A stretch of 64,000 nt of DNA from Alteromonas aestuariivivens (GTDB lineage: Bacteria > Pseudomonadota > Gammaproteobacteria > Enterobacterales > Alteromonadaceae), in contig NZ_QRHA01000003.1 of the NCBI RefSeq assembly GCF_003367475.1, positions 186,001 to 250,000 of the forward strand. Reading direction: 5' to 3'. Made by a program: the position numbers and the translations under genes. Of this stretch, positions 37,422 to 48,114 are shown piece after piece (position 1 is the stretch's first letter; every line of letters begins with the position of its first letter). Under the pieces are notes generated by a model. The model searched no databases. It saw nothing but the letters and a program-made list of their open reading frames with translations, and was not told the origin of the DNA.

Positions 37422-39029
37422 ATGCCCGTTGTTAAATCCAGGATCAACACCAAAGCCGAATCGTATGCGCACAACACAAAGCACATGCGCAGCCTGGTTG
37501 ATGACCTGTGCCAAAAAGTGGCAAAAATCAAACTCGGCGGTGGGGAAGACGCCGCAACGCGCCATCAGGCCAGGGGTAAACTGCTGCCCCGGGAACGCAT
37601 TAATTACCTGCTGGATGACGGCTCCCCTTTTCTGGAAATCGGCCAGCTCGCTGGCTGGAATGTTTACCAAGACTATGTTCCCTGCGCCGGTGTCATCGCC
37701 GGAATTGGACGTGTTTCGGGCACTGAGTGCATGATTGTGGCCAACGATGCCACGGTTAAAGGCGGCACCTACTACCCAATGACGGTCAAGAAGCACTTGC
37801 GTGCCCAGACCATTGCTGAACAAAATCACCTGCCCTGCATCTATCTGGTTGATTCTGGCGGCGCGAATTTACCTCGCCAGGACGAGGTGTTTCCGGACCG
37901 GGAGCATTTTGGGCGAATTTTTTTCAATCAGGCCAACATGTCCGCCCAGAACATTCCTCAGATAGCGGTTGTCATGGGCTCTTGCACTGCAGGCGGTGCA
38001 TACGTTCCCGCCATGGCCGACGAGAGTATTATTGTCAAACAGCAGGGCACCATATTTCTTGGTGGGCCGCCGCTGGTCAAAGCAGCGACCGGTGAAATTG
38101 TCAGCGCCGAAGAATTGGGGGGTGGTGAGGTTCATACCCGCACTTCCGGAGTCGCTGACCAACTGGCCAATAACGACCACCATGCACTTGAACTGGCCCG
38201 GGACGCCATTGCCCGGCTAAACCGGGTTAAGCACATCCAGCTTGATGTCCAGCCAAGCCGAGAGCCGCTTTATCCGCCGGAAGAGCTGTATGGCATTGTT
38301 CCCGCCGACAGCCGTCAAACCGTGGATGTCCGGGAAATCATCGCCCGGATTGTCGACGGCTCGGAGCTTGACGAATTCAAACCCCTGTACGGTACCACTC
38401 TGGTGTGCGGCTTTGCCCGTTTGTTTGGCTACCCGGTTGGCATCGTAGCCAACAACGGCATTCTGTTTGGTGAAAGCGCTCTTAAAGGGACTCACTTCAT
38501 TGAATTGTGTGCCAAACGGAAAATTCCGCTGATTTTCCTGCAGAACATCACTGGCTTTATGGTTGGCAAACAATACGAAGCAGACGGCATCGCCAAGCAC
38601 GGCGCCAAAATGGTCACGGCAGTGGCCTGCGCCAAAGTTCCCAAACTGACGGTGCTCATTGGCGGCAGCTTTGGTGCAGGTAACTATGGAATGTGCGGAC
38701 GCGCCTACGACCCAAGATTTCTGTTTATGTGGCCAAACGCCCGAATTTCGGTAATGGGTGGTGAACAGGCCGCCGGAGTCCTGGCTCGGGTTAAACGGGA
38801 ACAAAAAGAACGCAGCGGAGAAAACTGGTCAGCCGAGCAGGAAGCAGAATTCAAACAACCTATTATTGAAACCTATGAAAAACAGGGCCACCCCTACTAC
38901 GCTTCCGCCCGTTTGTGGGATGACGGCGTGATTGACCCCGCAGACACCCGCATGGTTTTGGGCTTATCGCTCTCTGCATGCCTGAACAAGCCACTGGAAG
39001 ACACCACATTCGGTGTATTTCGAATGTAA
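37422..39029 (+). CDS. liuB: 3-Methylcrotonyl-CoA carboxylase carboxyltransferase (beta) subunit
   Basis: A 535-aa subunit that moves the carboxyl group from biotin to 3-methylcrotonyl-CoA. It has two crotonase-like carboxyltransferase halves, with [42 protein letters not shown] and [25 protein letters not shown] precedes the ATG, 61 bases after liuA. It works with LiuD; the order liuB-liuC-liuD is that of Pseudomonas. Confidence 0.97.
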   Translation: MPVVKSRINTKAESYAHNTKHMRSLVDDLCQKVAKIKLGGGEDAATRHQARGKLLPRERINYLLDDGSPFLEIGQLAGWNVYQDYVPCAGVIAGIGRVSGTECMIVANDATVKGGTYYPMTVKKHLRAQTIAEQNHLPCIYLVDSGGANLPRQDEVFPDREHFGRIFFNQANMSAQNIPQIAVVMGSCTAGGAYVPAMADESIIVKQQGTIFLGGPPLVKAATGEIVSAEELGGGEVHTRTSGVADQLANNDHHALELARDAIARLNRVKHIQLDVQPSREPLYPPEELYGIVPADSRQTVDVREIIARIVDGSELDEFKPLYGTTLVCGFARLFGYPVGIVANNGILFGESALKGTHFIELCAKRKIPLIFLQNITGFMVGKQYEADGIAKHGAKMVTAVACAKVPKLTVLIGGSFGAGNYGMCGRAYDPRFLFMWPNARISVMGGEQAAGVLARVKREQKERSGENWSAEQEAEFKQPIIETYEKQGHPYYASARLWDDGVIDPADTRMVLGLSLSACLNKPLEDTTFGVFRM

Positions 39030-39048
39030 CCATAAAGGGAAACCAGAA

Positions 39049-39852
39049 ATGAACTCACAGCTAGAAACCCTTTTGTATGTCGTTGATAAACGTGGCATTG
39101 CAAGCATTACACTGAACCGCCCGCACAAGCACAATGCATTCGACGATACCATGATCAAGGAACTGACCGACTGTTTTAACCGGGCTGCCCAAGACGACGC
39201 AGTGCGGGCTTTGATTCTGCAGGCAAGCGGCAATACCTTCTGTGCCGGAGCCGACCTGCACTGGATGCAGCGCATGGCAAACTACACCGAAGAGCAAAAT
39301 CGCCAGGACGCCCTTGCTCTGTCGGGCATGCTGCAAACCCTTTACACCCTGCCGAAACCCACCATTGCCAGAGTACAGGGGGCTGCATTTGGTGGCGCTG
39401 TAGGGCTGATTGCCTGCTGTGATATTGCCGTTGGCAGCCTGCTGAGCAAGTTCTGTTTCAGCGAGGCCAGGGTTGGCTTGATTCCGGCGACCATCAGCCC
39501 GTACGTCATCAAAGCCATCGGAGAGCGGGAATGCCGACGCTATTTTCAAACCGCAGAAGTTTTCTCTGCCCGCAGGGCCAAGCGCTTTGGGTTACTCAGC
39601 GAAGCTGTTACCGAAGAGGAACTGGGCCGCTGCATCGAAAATTTACTGGGCCACATTCTTGCCAACGGCCCGGTTGCCGTACGAGAGTCCAAACTGCTGG
39701 TTCAGCAGGTTTCCGGCCAGCCGATAAATCGGGGGTTGATGGACACCACGAGCCAGATGATAGCGCGGATCCGGGTATCCAATGAAGGCCAGGAAGGATT
39801 GCATGCGTTCTTTGAGAAGCGCCCCGCCCAATGGCAGGAGCCCGGAGCATGA
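39049..39852 (+). CDS. liuC: 3-Methylglutaconyl-CoA hydratase
   Basis: Enoyl-CoA hydratase/isomerase family, 267 aa, converting 3-methylglutaconyl-CoA to HMG-CoA. The first oxyanion-hole segment is TFCAGADLHWMQRMA and the second is VQGAAFGGAVGLIACCDIAV; FCFSEARVGLIPATISPYV follows. The ATG at 39049 is chosen: AAAGGG lies just upstream and it matches the family N-terminus. The stop overlaps the liuD start (ATGA). Confidence 0.93.
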   Translation: MNSQLETLLYVVDKRGIASITLNRPHKHNAFDDTMIKELTDCFNRAAQDDAVRALILQASGNTFCAGADLHWMQRMANYTEEQNRQDALALSGMLQTLYTLPKPTIARVQGAAFGGAVGLIACCDIAVGSLLSKFCFSEARVGLIPATISPYVIKAIGERECRRYFQTAEVFSARRAKRFGLLSEAVTEEELGRCIENLLGHILANGPVAVRESKLLVQQVSGQPINRGLMDTTSQMIARIRVSNEGQEGLHAFFEKRPAQWQEPGA

Positions 39853-41858
39853 TAGACAAACTGCTTATTGCAAATCGAGGGGAAATTGCCTGCCGCATTA
39901 TCCGTACGGCCCGAAAAATCGGCATTGCTACTGTGGCTGTATACTCGGACGCCGACGCCAGCGCATTGCATGTTGCCCTGGCCGATGAATCAATTCATAT
40001 TGGCTCTCCCCCGGCAAAAGAAAGCTATCTGGCTGCCGACAAAATTATCGCCGCAGCCCGTAAGCTGGGCGCGAATGCCATCCACCCTGGTTACGGCTTC
40101 CTGTCGGAAAACGCCGACTTTGCACGCCTGTGTGAAAACAATCAGATTATCTTCGTCGGCCCGCCTGCTGCCGCCATTGAGGCAATGGGTTCCAAATCGG
40201 CAGCAAAAAAAATCATGCAAAAGGCCGGGGTTCCATTAATCCCCGGCTATCACGACAACGACCAGTCTGACACAGCATTGCAAAAAGCCGCTCAGGAGAT
40301 GGGCTACCCGGTGCTGTTGAAAGCCAGCTCCGGAGGTGGGGGAAAAGGCATGCGCCAGGTATGGCGGCAGGAAGATTTTACCGCCGCTCTTGAAGCTGCC
40401 AGGCGCGAGGCCCTGGCCAGCTTTGGCGATGACGCCATGCTGGTGGAGAAATACCTTACCCGCCCCCGCCATGTTGAAGTTCAGATTTTTTGTGATCAGC
40501 ACGGCCAGGGAGTTTACCTGTTTGAGCGGGATTGCTCAGTGCAGCGGAGACACCAAAAAATCATCGAAGAAGCGCCCGCTCCGGGCCTTGGCGCAGCTCT
40601 GCGTAAACAGATGGGGGAAACGGCGCTGCGGGCTGCTCAGGCCATCGATTATGTTGGAGCCGGTACGGTAGAGTTTCTGCTCGACGAAGACGGCCAGTTT
40701 TATTTTATGGAAATGAACACCCGGTTGCAGGTAGAGCATCCGGTCACCGAAAAAATTACCGGTGAAGATCTGGTGGAGTGGCAGCTGCGTGTGGCAGAAG
40801 GAGCACCGCTGCCCAAAAGTCAACAACAACTCACGGCCAAAGGCCATGCTTTTGAAGCCAGAATCTACGCTGAAGATCCTGCCAACGGCTTTTTACCTTC
40901 AACCGGCAGATTGAAAATGCTGCAGCCCCCAGAGGAAGACACTCACACCCGTGTTGACACGGGGGTACAGGAAGGCGACGAGGTGTCGGTGTTTTACGAC
41001 CCCATGATAGCCAAGCTGGTGGTGTGGGATGAAAACCGGGACAAGGCTCTCCAGCGCCTTTTAAGCGCCCTGCAACAGTATTATGTGGATGGTGTAACCA
41101 CCAACATTCCTTTTTTGTACTCCGTCGCTGCCAGTGAGCCATTTCGCTCTGCACGTCTGGTTACCACCTTTATCGACTTGTACCAGGACCAGTTACTTCC
41201 CGGGCGCCCGGAACTGGCAGAAGACACCCTGGCGATAATGGCACTGCTTGAAATGCTAAACAGACAACGAGGGAGCACGATAAACCGCGAGGACCCCCAC
41301 TCCCCATGGTCCCTGCAAAATGCGTGGCGGGCAAACGAAGTGCACTGCCAGCAACTGCGGTTAACCGCGGGCAACCAGGAGTTTGAGTTGTACATTACCC
41401 CTTCCAAAGGTATTGAACCTGCCCCGGGCTCATGGCAGGTTCAATACCGCCAACAAGTTTGGCAAGTGAGTGGTTCGCTGGAAGGTCACTACATCCATGC
41501 CATCATTAACGGCCATCGCAGCCGGGTCGCTTGGTCCGGTAATGAACAGGGATTTGTCATATTCACCGCTGGCCACGCATTGCGTTTCGCGGCGGTCACG
41601 CCGGATCTGGGTGATACGGAAATTGCCGGTGCGAACCCTTCTTTTCAGGCCCCCATGAACGGAACCATTGTGAAGCTGACTGCCGAGCCAGGTGAGCAGG
41701 TAAAAGCAGGAGCAACCCTTATGATCATGGAAGCCATGAAGATGGAACACTGCATCACCGCCCCTGTGGACGGCAAAGTTAAGCAGTATTTTTTCGCCGC
41801 TGGCGATTTGGTCGACGGCGGCACAACCTTGCTGGAGTATGAACCTTATGAAGCATGA
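39849..41858 (+). CDS. liuD: 3-Methylcrotonyl-CoA carboxylase biotin-carrying (alpha) subunit
   Basis: A 669-aa subunit: biotin carboxylase domain (about 1-445, beginning IDKLLIANRGEIACRII, with the Gly-rich ATP loop KASSGGGGKGM and EMNTRLQVEHPVTE), a linker region and a C-terminal biotinyl domain with EAMKMEH, where K631 carries biotin. The ATG at 39849 overlaps the liuC stop by four bases and has CAGGAG upstream, indicating translational coupling. Confidence 0.97.
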   Translation: MIDKLLIANRGEIACRIIRTARKIGIATVAVYSDADASALHVALADESIHIGSPPAKESYLAADKIIAAARKLGANAIHPGYGFLSENADFARLCENNQIIFVGPPAAAIEAMGSKSAAKKIMQKAGVPLIPGYHDNDQSDTALQKAAQEMGYPVLLKASSGGGGKGMRQVWRQEDFTAALEAARREALASFGDDAMLVEKYLTRPRHVEVQIFCDQHGQGVYLFERDCSVQRRHQKIIEEAPAPGLGAALRKQMGETALRAAQAIDYVGAGTVEFLLDEDGQFYFMEMNTRLQVEHPVTEKITGEDLVEWQLRVAEGAPLPKSQQQLTAKGHAFEARIYAEDPANGFLPSTGRLKMLQPPEEDTHTRVDTGVQEGDEVSVFYDPMIAKLVVWDENRDKALQRLLSALQQYYVDGVTTNIPFLYSVAASEPFRSARLVTTFIDLYQDQLLPGRPELAEDTLAIMALLEMLNRQRGSTINREDPHSPWSLQNAWRANEVHCQQLRLTAGNQEFELYITPSKGIEPAPGSWQVQYRQQVWQVSGSLEGHYIHAIINGHRSRVAWSGNEQGFVIFTAGHALRFAAVTPDLGDTEIAGANPSFQAPMNGTIVKLTAEPGEQVKAGATLMIMEAMKMEHCITAPVDGKVKQYFFAAGDLVDGGTTLLEYEPYEA

Positions 41859-42759
41859 TTTTCCCCGGAAGGTGAGTATCGTGGAAGTCGGGCCCCGTGA
41901 CGGGCTGCAGAATGAAGCTGTTATTCTTTCCACTGAAGACAAGATTGACCTGGTGAACCAGTTGGCAAATGCGGGCCTGAAACGCATCGAAACCGGCAGC
42001 TTTGTATCCCCCCGATGGGTACCTCAAATGGCCGATTCCGCCGACGTTTTTGCCGGCATAGTGCGACACCCTGGGGTGGTATATTCCGCCCTGACGCCAA
42101 ATTTACAGGGCCTGGAAGCCGCCATCAACGCCAAAGCAGACGAAGTCGCCGTATTTGCTTCCGCTTCTGAAAGTTTTTCGCGTAAAAACATAAACTGCAG
42201 CATTAGTGAAAGCCTGGCCCGGTTCAAACCGGTGCTGGCTGAAGCAAAAAATGTGGGTATCAAAGTGCGGGGCTATGTTTCCTGTGTATTGGGTTGCCCT
42301 TACGAGGGCTACGTTGACCCCGTTTCGGTAGCATCCGTGACCGCCGAGCTCATCAGTATGGGCTGCTATGAGGTTTCTCTGGGCGACACCACGGGCGTAG
42401 GCACACCTCTGGCCACCGGAAATCTGATTGAAAAAGTTACCGGTGTGGTCCCAGTGAATATGTTGGCCGCCCACTTTCATGACACCTATGGTCAGGCTCT
42501 TACCAACCTTGTGATTGCGCTACAACACGGCATCACAACAATAGACTCATCCGTCGCTGGTTTGGGTGGCTGCCCTTATGCCAACGGAGCCGAAGGAAAC
42601 GTTGCTACCGAAGATGTGGTGTACATGCTTGCCGGAATGGGAATAGAAACCGGGGTGAATCTGGAAGCCGTGATCGCGGCCGGTAAAACGATAAGCCAGA
42701 AACTCGAACGGCAACCCTCTTCCCGGGTTTCCAGAGAATGGGTTAGCCACGCAGTCTGA
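41848..42759 (+). CDS. liuE: Hydroxymethylglutaryl-CoA lyase
   Basis: Splits HMG-CoA to acetoacetate and acetyl-CoA, the last step of the pathway; about 303 aa. A TIM-barrel with EVGPRDGLQNE at the N-terminus, HFHDTYGQAL metal ligands, and the catalytic Cys in AGLGGCPYANGAEGN. The ATG at 41848 has GGAG ten bases upstream; the ATG at 41839 is too close to that site. Either start overlaps the liuD end. Confidence 0.95.
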   Translation: MKHDFPRKVSIVEVGPRDGLQNEAVILSTEDKIDLVNQLANAGLKRIETGSFVSPRWVPQMADSADVFAGIVRHPGVVYSALTPNLQGLEAAINAKADEVAVFASASESFSRKNINCSISESLARFKPVLAEAKNVGIKVRGYVSCVLGCPYEGYVDPVSVASVTAELISMGCYEVSLGDTTGVGTPLATGNLIEKVTGVVPVNMLAAHFHDTYGQALTNLVIALQHGITTIDSSVAGLGGCPYANGAEGNVATEDVVYMLAGMGIETGVNLEAVIAAGKTISQKLERQPSSRVSREWVSHAV

Positions 42760-42773
42760 ACCCAGGCAGGGAT

Positions 42774-43961
42774 TTAATGTTTCTTTTCATCCGGCAGGAA
42801 GCCGGTCAGCAAAACGCCAGCAAGCAACATTGCCGACATTGGATAGACCAGACTGAAACTGAGCAACTCACCCAATACAGAATACAGCACGCCGAAAAAC
42901 AGCAGAATTCCCCCTATCGCCGTGTTGCTGAATGCCACAAGCTCCGTGCGATTCTGCCCATCCTTCACATCAAGGCTGAATGTCTTACGCCCGGAACGCA
43001 CTCCGGAATGGGCAACCGACAAAACGAAAAACAGCAATGCCGATTGAAACAGTGAAGCCTGGGTCAGTATCACCAGCCCCATACAGGCAGCGATAGCCAG
43101 CATTCCAGCCAGTTGCAATGTCAACCGGGCACTGTGATCCGCAACCCGGCCCCACACAAAACCGCTCGTCAGCGAGGCCAGGGCCTGCCCCGCCAGGTAA
43201 ACCGGCAACAGCGATTGCGCATTATGTTGGCTTTCAAGCATAAAATACGGTGCCACCAATGCAGAGTGAACAAACAGCCCACGTACCAGAACAAACCGAT
43301 AGACTACCGGATCAAAATTCCAGCCCTGGGTTAACGACGGTACACGTTTACCATCCTGCTCAATATTCACAAAGGTTTTTACCGGCCACAACACCAGCAC
43401 TGCACAGGCAAAACCGAGTGCCGCCAATGCCACCAGCGCTATCAACCAGCCATCCGCCAGTTGTGGCTGATAAACCACCAGCGGCACTGCTATGGCAAGC
43501 GTCAATGCCCCGGACAAACTGGCGGCTATTCCAATTAAACGGCCACGTTGCCCTTTGGGTACCAAGCCAGCCTGAATGTCCTTCATGGTCAGGGAGCAGC
43601 CCGCCCTTGCGACAGAGAATAGCGCCAAAGCCAACAATACCGTCATTCCAGCAAACCATGGTGACATAAACAACACAGCGGCGATCATCACCAGCGCCAT
43701 AAGCCCCTGCACAGCCATTCCAGCCCGCCAGACCCAATGACGGGCCCGAATGGTTCTCAGGGCAATTCCAAACACGGCCTGGGGCAACAACGCACCGGAC
43801 TCCCGTATCGGCACAAGCCAGCCAATCATCCAGGCCGGTGCACCTGCCAATGTAAGAAGAGCGGGTAACGTCGTTTTGGCGGAAATCAGCAAGTCGGCAA
43901 GCTTGTTCAGGGTCAGGGCTGCCAGCAATCGTCGCTTACCCGTATTTTTCACAGCAGACAT
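42774..43961 (-). CDS. MFS-type membrane transporter
   Basis: A 395-aa protein with about eleven or twelve hydrophobic helices, a central cytoplasmic loop (about 190-215) and the MFS-like motif GFVWGRVADHSARL between later helices. Substrate unknown. It ends 14 bases from liuE on the opposite strand, so a role in leucine metabolism is not implied. GGGAG precedes the ATG closely. Confidence 0.75.
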   Translation of the reverse strand: MSAVKNTGKRRLLAALTLNKLADLLISAKTTLPALLTLAGAPAWMIGWLVPIRESGALLPQAVFGIALRTIRARHWVWRAGMAVQGLMALVMIAAVLFMSPWFAGMTVLLALALFSVARAGCSLTMKDIQAGLVPKGQRGRLIGIAASLSGALTLAIAVPLVVYQPQLADGWLIALVALAALGFACAVLVLWPVKTFVNIEQDGKRVPSLTQGWNFDPVVYRFVLVRGLFVHSALVAPYFMLESQHNAQSLLPVYLAGQALASLTSGFVWGRVADHSARLTLQLAGMLAIAACMGLVILTQASLFQSALLFFVLSVAHSGVRSGRKTFSLDVKDGQNRTELVAFSNTAIGGILLFFGVLYSVLGELLSFSLVYPMSAMLLAGVLLTGFLPDEKKH

Positions 43962-44064
43962 CTCTCCCTATTTCAGCTTTTGCTCCATAGCGCCCTTGTA
44001 TGCGACGACGGGCCTTTCGGATGATTCACTAAATAACTTAAGGTACACCACAGAGCCTTTCATT

Positions 44065-44086
44065 AAAAAACCCGTCGAAAAGCGGG
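44065..44086 (-). terminator. Possible terminator after the interrupted outer-membrane gene
   Basis: On the minus strand a short CCCG/CGGG stem (44083-44086 with 44071-44074) is followed by six T (A-run 44065-44070). The stem is short, so this is tentative. Confidence 0.4.
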
Positions 44087-44135
44087 ATCGTGTTGCCAGC
44101 AATTAAAACGAAGCCCCCAGATGGCAGAATACCTC

Positions 44136-44921
44136 TCAGTCAAACTGATAGGTATAAGACACACTGACTCGCTTGTCAGCTTCATCGAGGTACGTATTGT
44201 TGTTCATAAAAAAGCCAAATACACTCAGTGAGTGGGTTGAATTGGGAGCAAAGCTCAATCCCAGCCCTCCGAATACGCCCTTATAATTTTCGCCCTCGGC
44301 GTTCTTTGAACCATAACTGGCCGCCAGGAAGCTGAGCATTGTCCAGTGCGTCTGCAGCGGTTTGAGTGAAAAAGCCCCAAGCTAACCACTGCCACCTTTT
44401 GAAGACACCATATGAAAGCCACCTTCCGGTGAAATATCTACGGTGATGTTGTCGGTGGAGCACGGTTCTGAGCACTCGGGATACTCGCCGTCGTTATAGG
44501 TGTATCCGGCCATGGGAAAAATTTGAAACCCACCGGGGACAAACCCAAAGTAACTCAGTGGCATAAAAGTACCAATACTGTAATTGGTCTGATTCGCACC
44601 ATTAACATACTGGTTCTTGCCAAAATTGAAATTGATGATGGTTAACGGGAACAACCAGGAACCACCAACCCGCCACTCGCTGGCGTCGCTGTTCACTCTG
44701 AGATTGATTTTGCGAGCCTGATCAAACGCAAACGAACCTGACACGGAAACATTGCTGTCATCAAAATCAAAATTGTCGGCGTAGGAAACACCAACTTTGG
44801 TTATCACTTTTGTGGGGTCATCGGCGAGCTTGTCACGATTGTCTTTGACATTACCGGCCTGAGACATAGCGACAGCCGGAATAATACCCAGCAACAGAGT
44901 GGCAATTTTCAAACATGGCAT
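44136..44921 (-). pseudogene. Probable outer-membrane beta-barrel protein gene interrupted by an in-frame amber codon
   Basis: Read from the ATG at 44921 this frame gives a signal peptide (LLLGIIPAVAMSQA) and alternating strand-like segments such as KVGVSYADNFDFDD and VSVSGSFAFDQARKINLRVN. After 179 codons it meets TAG at 44382-44384. The same frame continues without another stop through KNAEGENYKGVFGGLGLSF and ends YTYQFD at 44136, again beta-barrel-like. One point mutation to TAG therefore divides a 261-codon gene. It is probably a recent pseudogene; a sequencing error or amber read-through is also possible. The family is not recognised. Confidence 0.7.
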
Positions 44922-45102
44922 GAGTAACCTCTTGAACTAAATTGTGAACACTGCTGGGTTTGCTTTGAAATCAGAATATCGCTGTACTGCCAGCAAGGAT
45001 GAACGAGAGTGGATGAAACCGCTCATAAAAAGGAAAGTTTAGTGCATCTGCTGAGCAATACCCCAGGGCCATTCAGAAAGCGGGCTTGTTCGGCCTAACC
45101 AG

Positions 45103-45131
45103 GTTGTCCCCCTCAGGGGGATGGGGACAAC
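45103..45131. repeat. Strong hairpin after the SRPBCC gene
   Basis: Perfect 9-bp arms GTTGTCCCC (45103-45111) and GGGGACAAC (45123-45131); an alternative inner pairing CCCCC/GGGGG (45108-45112 with 45116-45120) is also possible. It lies six bases after the SRPBCC stop (minus strand). With no T-run it is not a classic terminator; it may protect the 3' end. Confidence 0.5.
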
Positions 45132-45136
45132 TCGGC

Positions 45137-45670
45137 TCAGCCCCGGTTTTCTATCACCGTTTTCAGATTTTGCAGGCCGGTTTCAAAATCCGGTCCGATG
45201 AGGTTGTCAATCATCAGAACAAAATATCTGTCCACCGGGTTCATACCGACGCTGCCCTGATCACTCCAAGTTACCCGGGTGCCTTCTGAAACCGGTTCAA
45301 GCAGGAATTTTCCCGTAGACCCCATATCAAACTCAGGAAAATAAAGGCTGTAGACAACCTGGCGGTTGTGATGCAATTCGGTGATTTCCATCTCACCATC
45401 ACCCTCGGTTTGGCTCTGCCAGGTCGTTCTCATACCGATAGCCCGGTCCGGGCCTGAATAGGTAATTTTCATTTCAGGATCGCGCTTAAACCAGACGCCC
45501 CATTGGGGCCAGGCGCGCAAATCAACCACATTTGCGTAAATCTCTTCAGGTGGCGCATCAATCACGATACTTCGCTCCACCGTGTACTCTTTCGGTAACA
45601 TAAACCCGGCCATTGCCACTACCACAACCAGGACTACTGCACCGTAAAGCAATTTCTTTAACACGGCCAT
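45137..45670 (-). CDS. SRPBCC-fold protein with N-terminal membrane anchor
   Basis: A 177-aa protein. An N-terminal hydrophobic helix (about 5-24) serves as signal or anchor and is followed by a polyketide cyclase/START-like domain (ERSIVIDAPPEEIYANVVDLRAWPQW to the C-terminal helix). These domains bind hydrophobic ligands; no specific role is evident. GGAG precedes the ATG. Confidence 0.85.
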   Translation of the reverse strand: MAVLKKLLYGAVVLVVVVAMAGFMLPKEYTVERSIVIDAPPEEIYANVVDLRAWPQWGVWFKRDPEMKITYSGPDRAIGMRTTWQSQTEGDGEMEITELHHNRQVVYSLYFPEFDMGSTGKFLLEPVSEGTRVTWSDQGSVGMNPVDRYFVLMIDNLIGPDFETGLQNLKTVIENRG

Positions 45671-45719
45671 GCAGAACTCCGTTCTTAAGTGTCTGAACCC
45701 AAGATTCTATAACACCACA

Positions 45720-46700
45720 TTAACAATTGGCAGCATTAAATTCGTTAAACTGGCGGGAAAATTGTTTTAAAACAAAAGCTCTTACCCTGTCACCATCAAC
45801 ATCTTCAAGCCATTCTATGAAATGCCCTGGTGCGCCCTCAGCCAGACTGATCCTGCCAGCAGACGGACTTTGGGTATCTACCACCACCCTGCCGCTTCGG
45901 ACCCGGTAACAGTCGGCTTCCAGCCCAAGTACACTGGTCGCCAGTATATCCCACAGAAAATAGGTAAATTCATAGGCTGGAATAGCGGTTACCGTTGCCG
46001 CCCAGAATTGCCCTGCCAGATCAGAAACCTCAGTCTGACAATCCGCCAGTTGCCGCAGGAAAGCGCGGTCGACCGGCAGAGCGTTGGTTGCGTCCAGAGG
46101 AACCAAACAAACCGGTACTTGGCTTGCTATCAGTGTTTCGGTGGCCTTTGGGTCCCAGTACGCATTCCATTCGGCACTGCCATCATGGTCATGCATTGCG
46201 ACGTTACCTTTGACATTTATAGCCCCGCCCATCCATATCACCTGCTCAATTTTTTCGGCCAGTTCGGGGTGGTGTGACAGCACCCAGGCCAAATTGGTGG
46301 CGGGCCCGGTCATCAACACAGTGATCGGTTCATCACTTTGCATCAGAAAAGACGCCATCCACTCGTGAGCAGGTTGCGATACCACATTGTGTCGATTCTC
46401 ACTGACCCGCAGCATTGCGGGTACCGAATGACAAATCTTTGGCTGGGCACGCCAGTCCGGTGGAAACGGGTTGGGACCCGCTAACTCCCCAACGCTGACG
46501 GGAATATGGGTCTGACCAGTCAGGGTCAGTAACTTCAGGGTGCTGGTCAGTGCATCGTCCGCATAACAGTCTGCCGGAGTTATGCTAACACCTTGTAAAT
46601 CAACGGTTGGAAGGCTTAAAAGCAGGATCAGTGAAAGCAAGTCATCGATGCCGCCATCGTGGTCAAAAATCACTTTGCGACGAATATCTGTATCAGTCAT
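45720..46700 (-). CDS. Inosine-uridine nucleoside hydrolase family protein
   Basis: About 326 aa. The N-terminal DHDGGIDD matches the calcium-binding DxDxGxDD motif of nucleoside N-ribohydrolases (D13, D15, D19, D20). MTGPATNLAWVL and a GNVAMHDHDGSAEWNAYWDP block, which places the ribose-contacting Asn and Glu, are also family-typical. It likely hydrolyses a ribonucleoside to base and ribose. The ATG at 46700 is preferred over a GTG at 46709; neither has a good ribosome site. Confidence 0.9.
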   Translation of the reverse strand: MTDTDIRRKVIFDHDGGIDDLLSLILLLSLPTVDLQGVSITPADCYADDALTSTLKLLTLTGQTHIPVSVGELAGPNPFPPDWRAQPKICHSVPAMLRVSENRHNVVSQPAHEWMASFLMQSDEPITVLMTGPATNLAWVLSHHPELAEKIEQVIWMGGAINVKGNVAMHDHDGSAEWNAYWDPKATETLIASQVPVCLVPLDATNALPVDRAFLRQLADCQTEVSDLAGQFWAATVTAIPAYEFTYFLWDILATSVLGLEADCYRVRSGRVVVDTQSPSAGRISLAEGAPGHFIEWLEDVDGDRVRAFVLKQFSRQFNEFNAANC

Positions 46701-46827
46701 GGAATTCACAGGCTGGTGAATAATTATTTCTTGTGTAATATGGACTTAACATTACCACGAAAATCAGAAACACCCGAACAAAAATGGCACAGCAGTATCG
46801 TGTTTTTATTACATGGAGAGCGATAAT

Positions 46828-48108
46828 ATGGCTGACAACAGTTCGCGCTATATCAGTAACCTGACCCGCGATACCTACGCGTTAATCCTGGCTGGAGGCA
46901 GAGGGTCTCGTTTGCATGAACTGACAACCTGGCGTGCAAAGCCGGCACTTTATTTTGGCGGAAAATTTCGTATTATCGATTTTCCTTTATCAAACTGTAT
47001 CAACAGCGGCATTCGCCGTGTAGGGGTGGTCACCCAATACAAATCCCACTCTCTGATCCGGCATCTGGTGCGCGGATGGGGGCACTTCAAAAAGGAGCTG
47101 GGCGAATCCATTGAAATTCTTCCTGCTTCCCAGCGTTTTTCCGACAACTGGTACGAAGGCACCGCCGATGCGGTATTCCAGAACATCGACATCATTCGTG
47201 ATGAGTTACCCCGGTTTGTCATGATCCTCTCCGGTGATCATATATATCGTATGGATTACGGCAATATGCTGGCACATCACGTGGAAAGCGGAGCTAAAAT
47301 GACGGTTTCCTGCATGTCGGTTCCTCTCGAAGAGGCCGCAGGCGCATTCGGGGTTATGGAAGTTGATGAAAATTACCGGATCCTCGGTTTTGAGGAAAAG
47401 CCAGCCAATCCACCACCGTTACCCAATGACCCAACCCGTTGTTTAGCTTCAATGGGGAACTACGTATTTGATACCGAATTCCTGTTCGAGCAACTGCGAA
47501 AAGACGCCAAAAATACCGGCTCTGAGCGGGATTTCGGTAAAGACATCATTCCGTCGATTATCAAGGATCATCCCGTCTACGCATTTCCGTTCAAAAACAG
47601 CAATAGCGGCAATGCCTACTGGCGCGATGTAGGAACCATAGATTCTTTCTGGGAAGCCAACATGGAAATGGTGGCACCGGTGCCCCAACTGAATCTATAC
47701 GACCAAAAATGGCCAATCTGGACTTATCAGGAACAACTCCCGCCTGCGAAATTTGTCTGGGAAGATTTGGACCGTCGCGGAGAGGCCATCAATTCGGTAG
47801 TTTCCGGTGGCTGCATTATCTCAGGATCCACCCTGAGAAGAAGCCTGGTATTCTCGAACGTGAGAGTCCACTCCTACGGATTGATAGAAGAAGCGGTGAT
47901 CCTGCCGGACGTAGAAATCAAACGCCACTGCAAACTGCGTAAGGTTATTATTGATCGCGGCTGTACCATTCCTGAAGGAACCGTCATCGGTTACGACCAC
48001 GAAGAAGACAAAGCCCGTGGATTCCGCGTTTCTGAAAAGGGCGTTGTGCTGGTTACCCGTGAAATGCTCGGGCTGCCGGTAGGCGGCCTGAACCCTTCCA
48101 AAGTTTAA
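46828..48108 (+). CDS. glgC: Glucose-1-phosphate adenylyltransferase (ADP-glucose pyrophosphorylase)
   Basis: Makes ADP-glucose for glycogen synthesis, 426 aa (E. coli: 431). It has [15 protein letters not shown] (nucleotide loop), the [20 protein letters not shown] block, [23 protein letters not shown], and [13 protein letters not shown] with its substrate-contacting EK. The C-terminal left-handed beta-helix includes [20 protein letters not shown]. The ATG at 46828 has GGAGAG eight bases upstream and is preferred over an ATG at 46813. No other glg gene is nearby. Confidence 0.97.
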   Translation: MADNSSRYISNLTRDTYALILAGGRGSRLHELTTWRAKPALYFGGKFRIIDFPLSNCINSGIRRVGVVTQYKSHSLIRHLVRGWGHFKKELGESIEILPASQRFSDNWYEGTADAVFQNIDIIRDELPRFVMILSGDHIYRMDYGNMLAHHVESGAKMTVSCMSVPLEEAAGAFGVMEVDENYRILGFEEKPANPPPLPNDPTRCLASMGNYVFDTEFLFEQLRKDAKNTGSERDFGKDIIPSIIKDHPVYAFPFKNSNSGNAYWRDVGTIDSFWEANMEMVAPVPQLNLYDQKWPIWTYQEQLPPAKFVWEDLDRRGEAINSVVSGGCIISGSTLRRSLVFSNVRVHSYGLIEEAVILPDVEIKRHCKLRKVIIDRGCTIPEGTVIGYDHEEDKARGFRVSEKGVVLVTREMLGLPVGGLNPSKV

Positions 48109-48114
48109 GCCTTT

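Noticed and set aside
44281-44475. Separate 64-codon frame within the broken outer-membrane gene
   Set aside because: It is in a different frame from the two halves that join across the amber codon and shows no family features.
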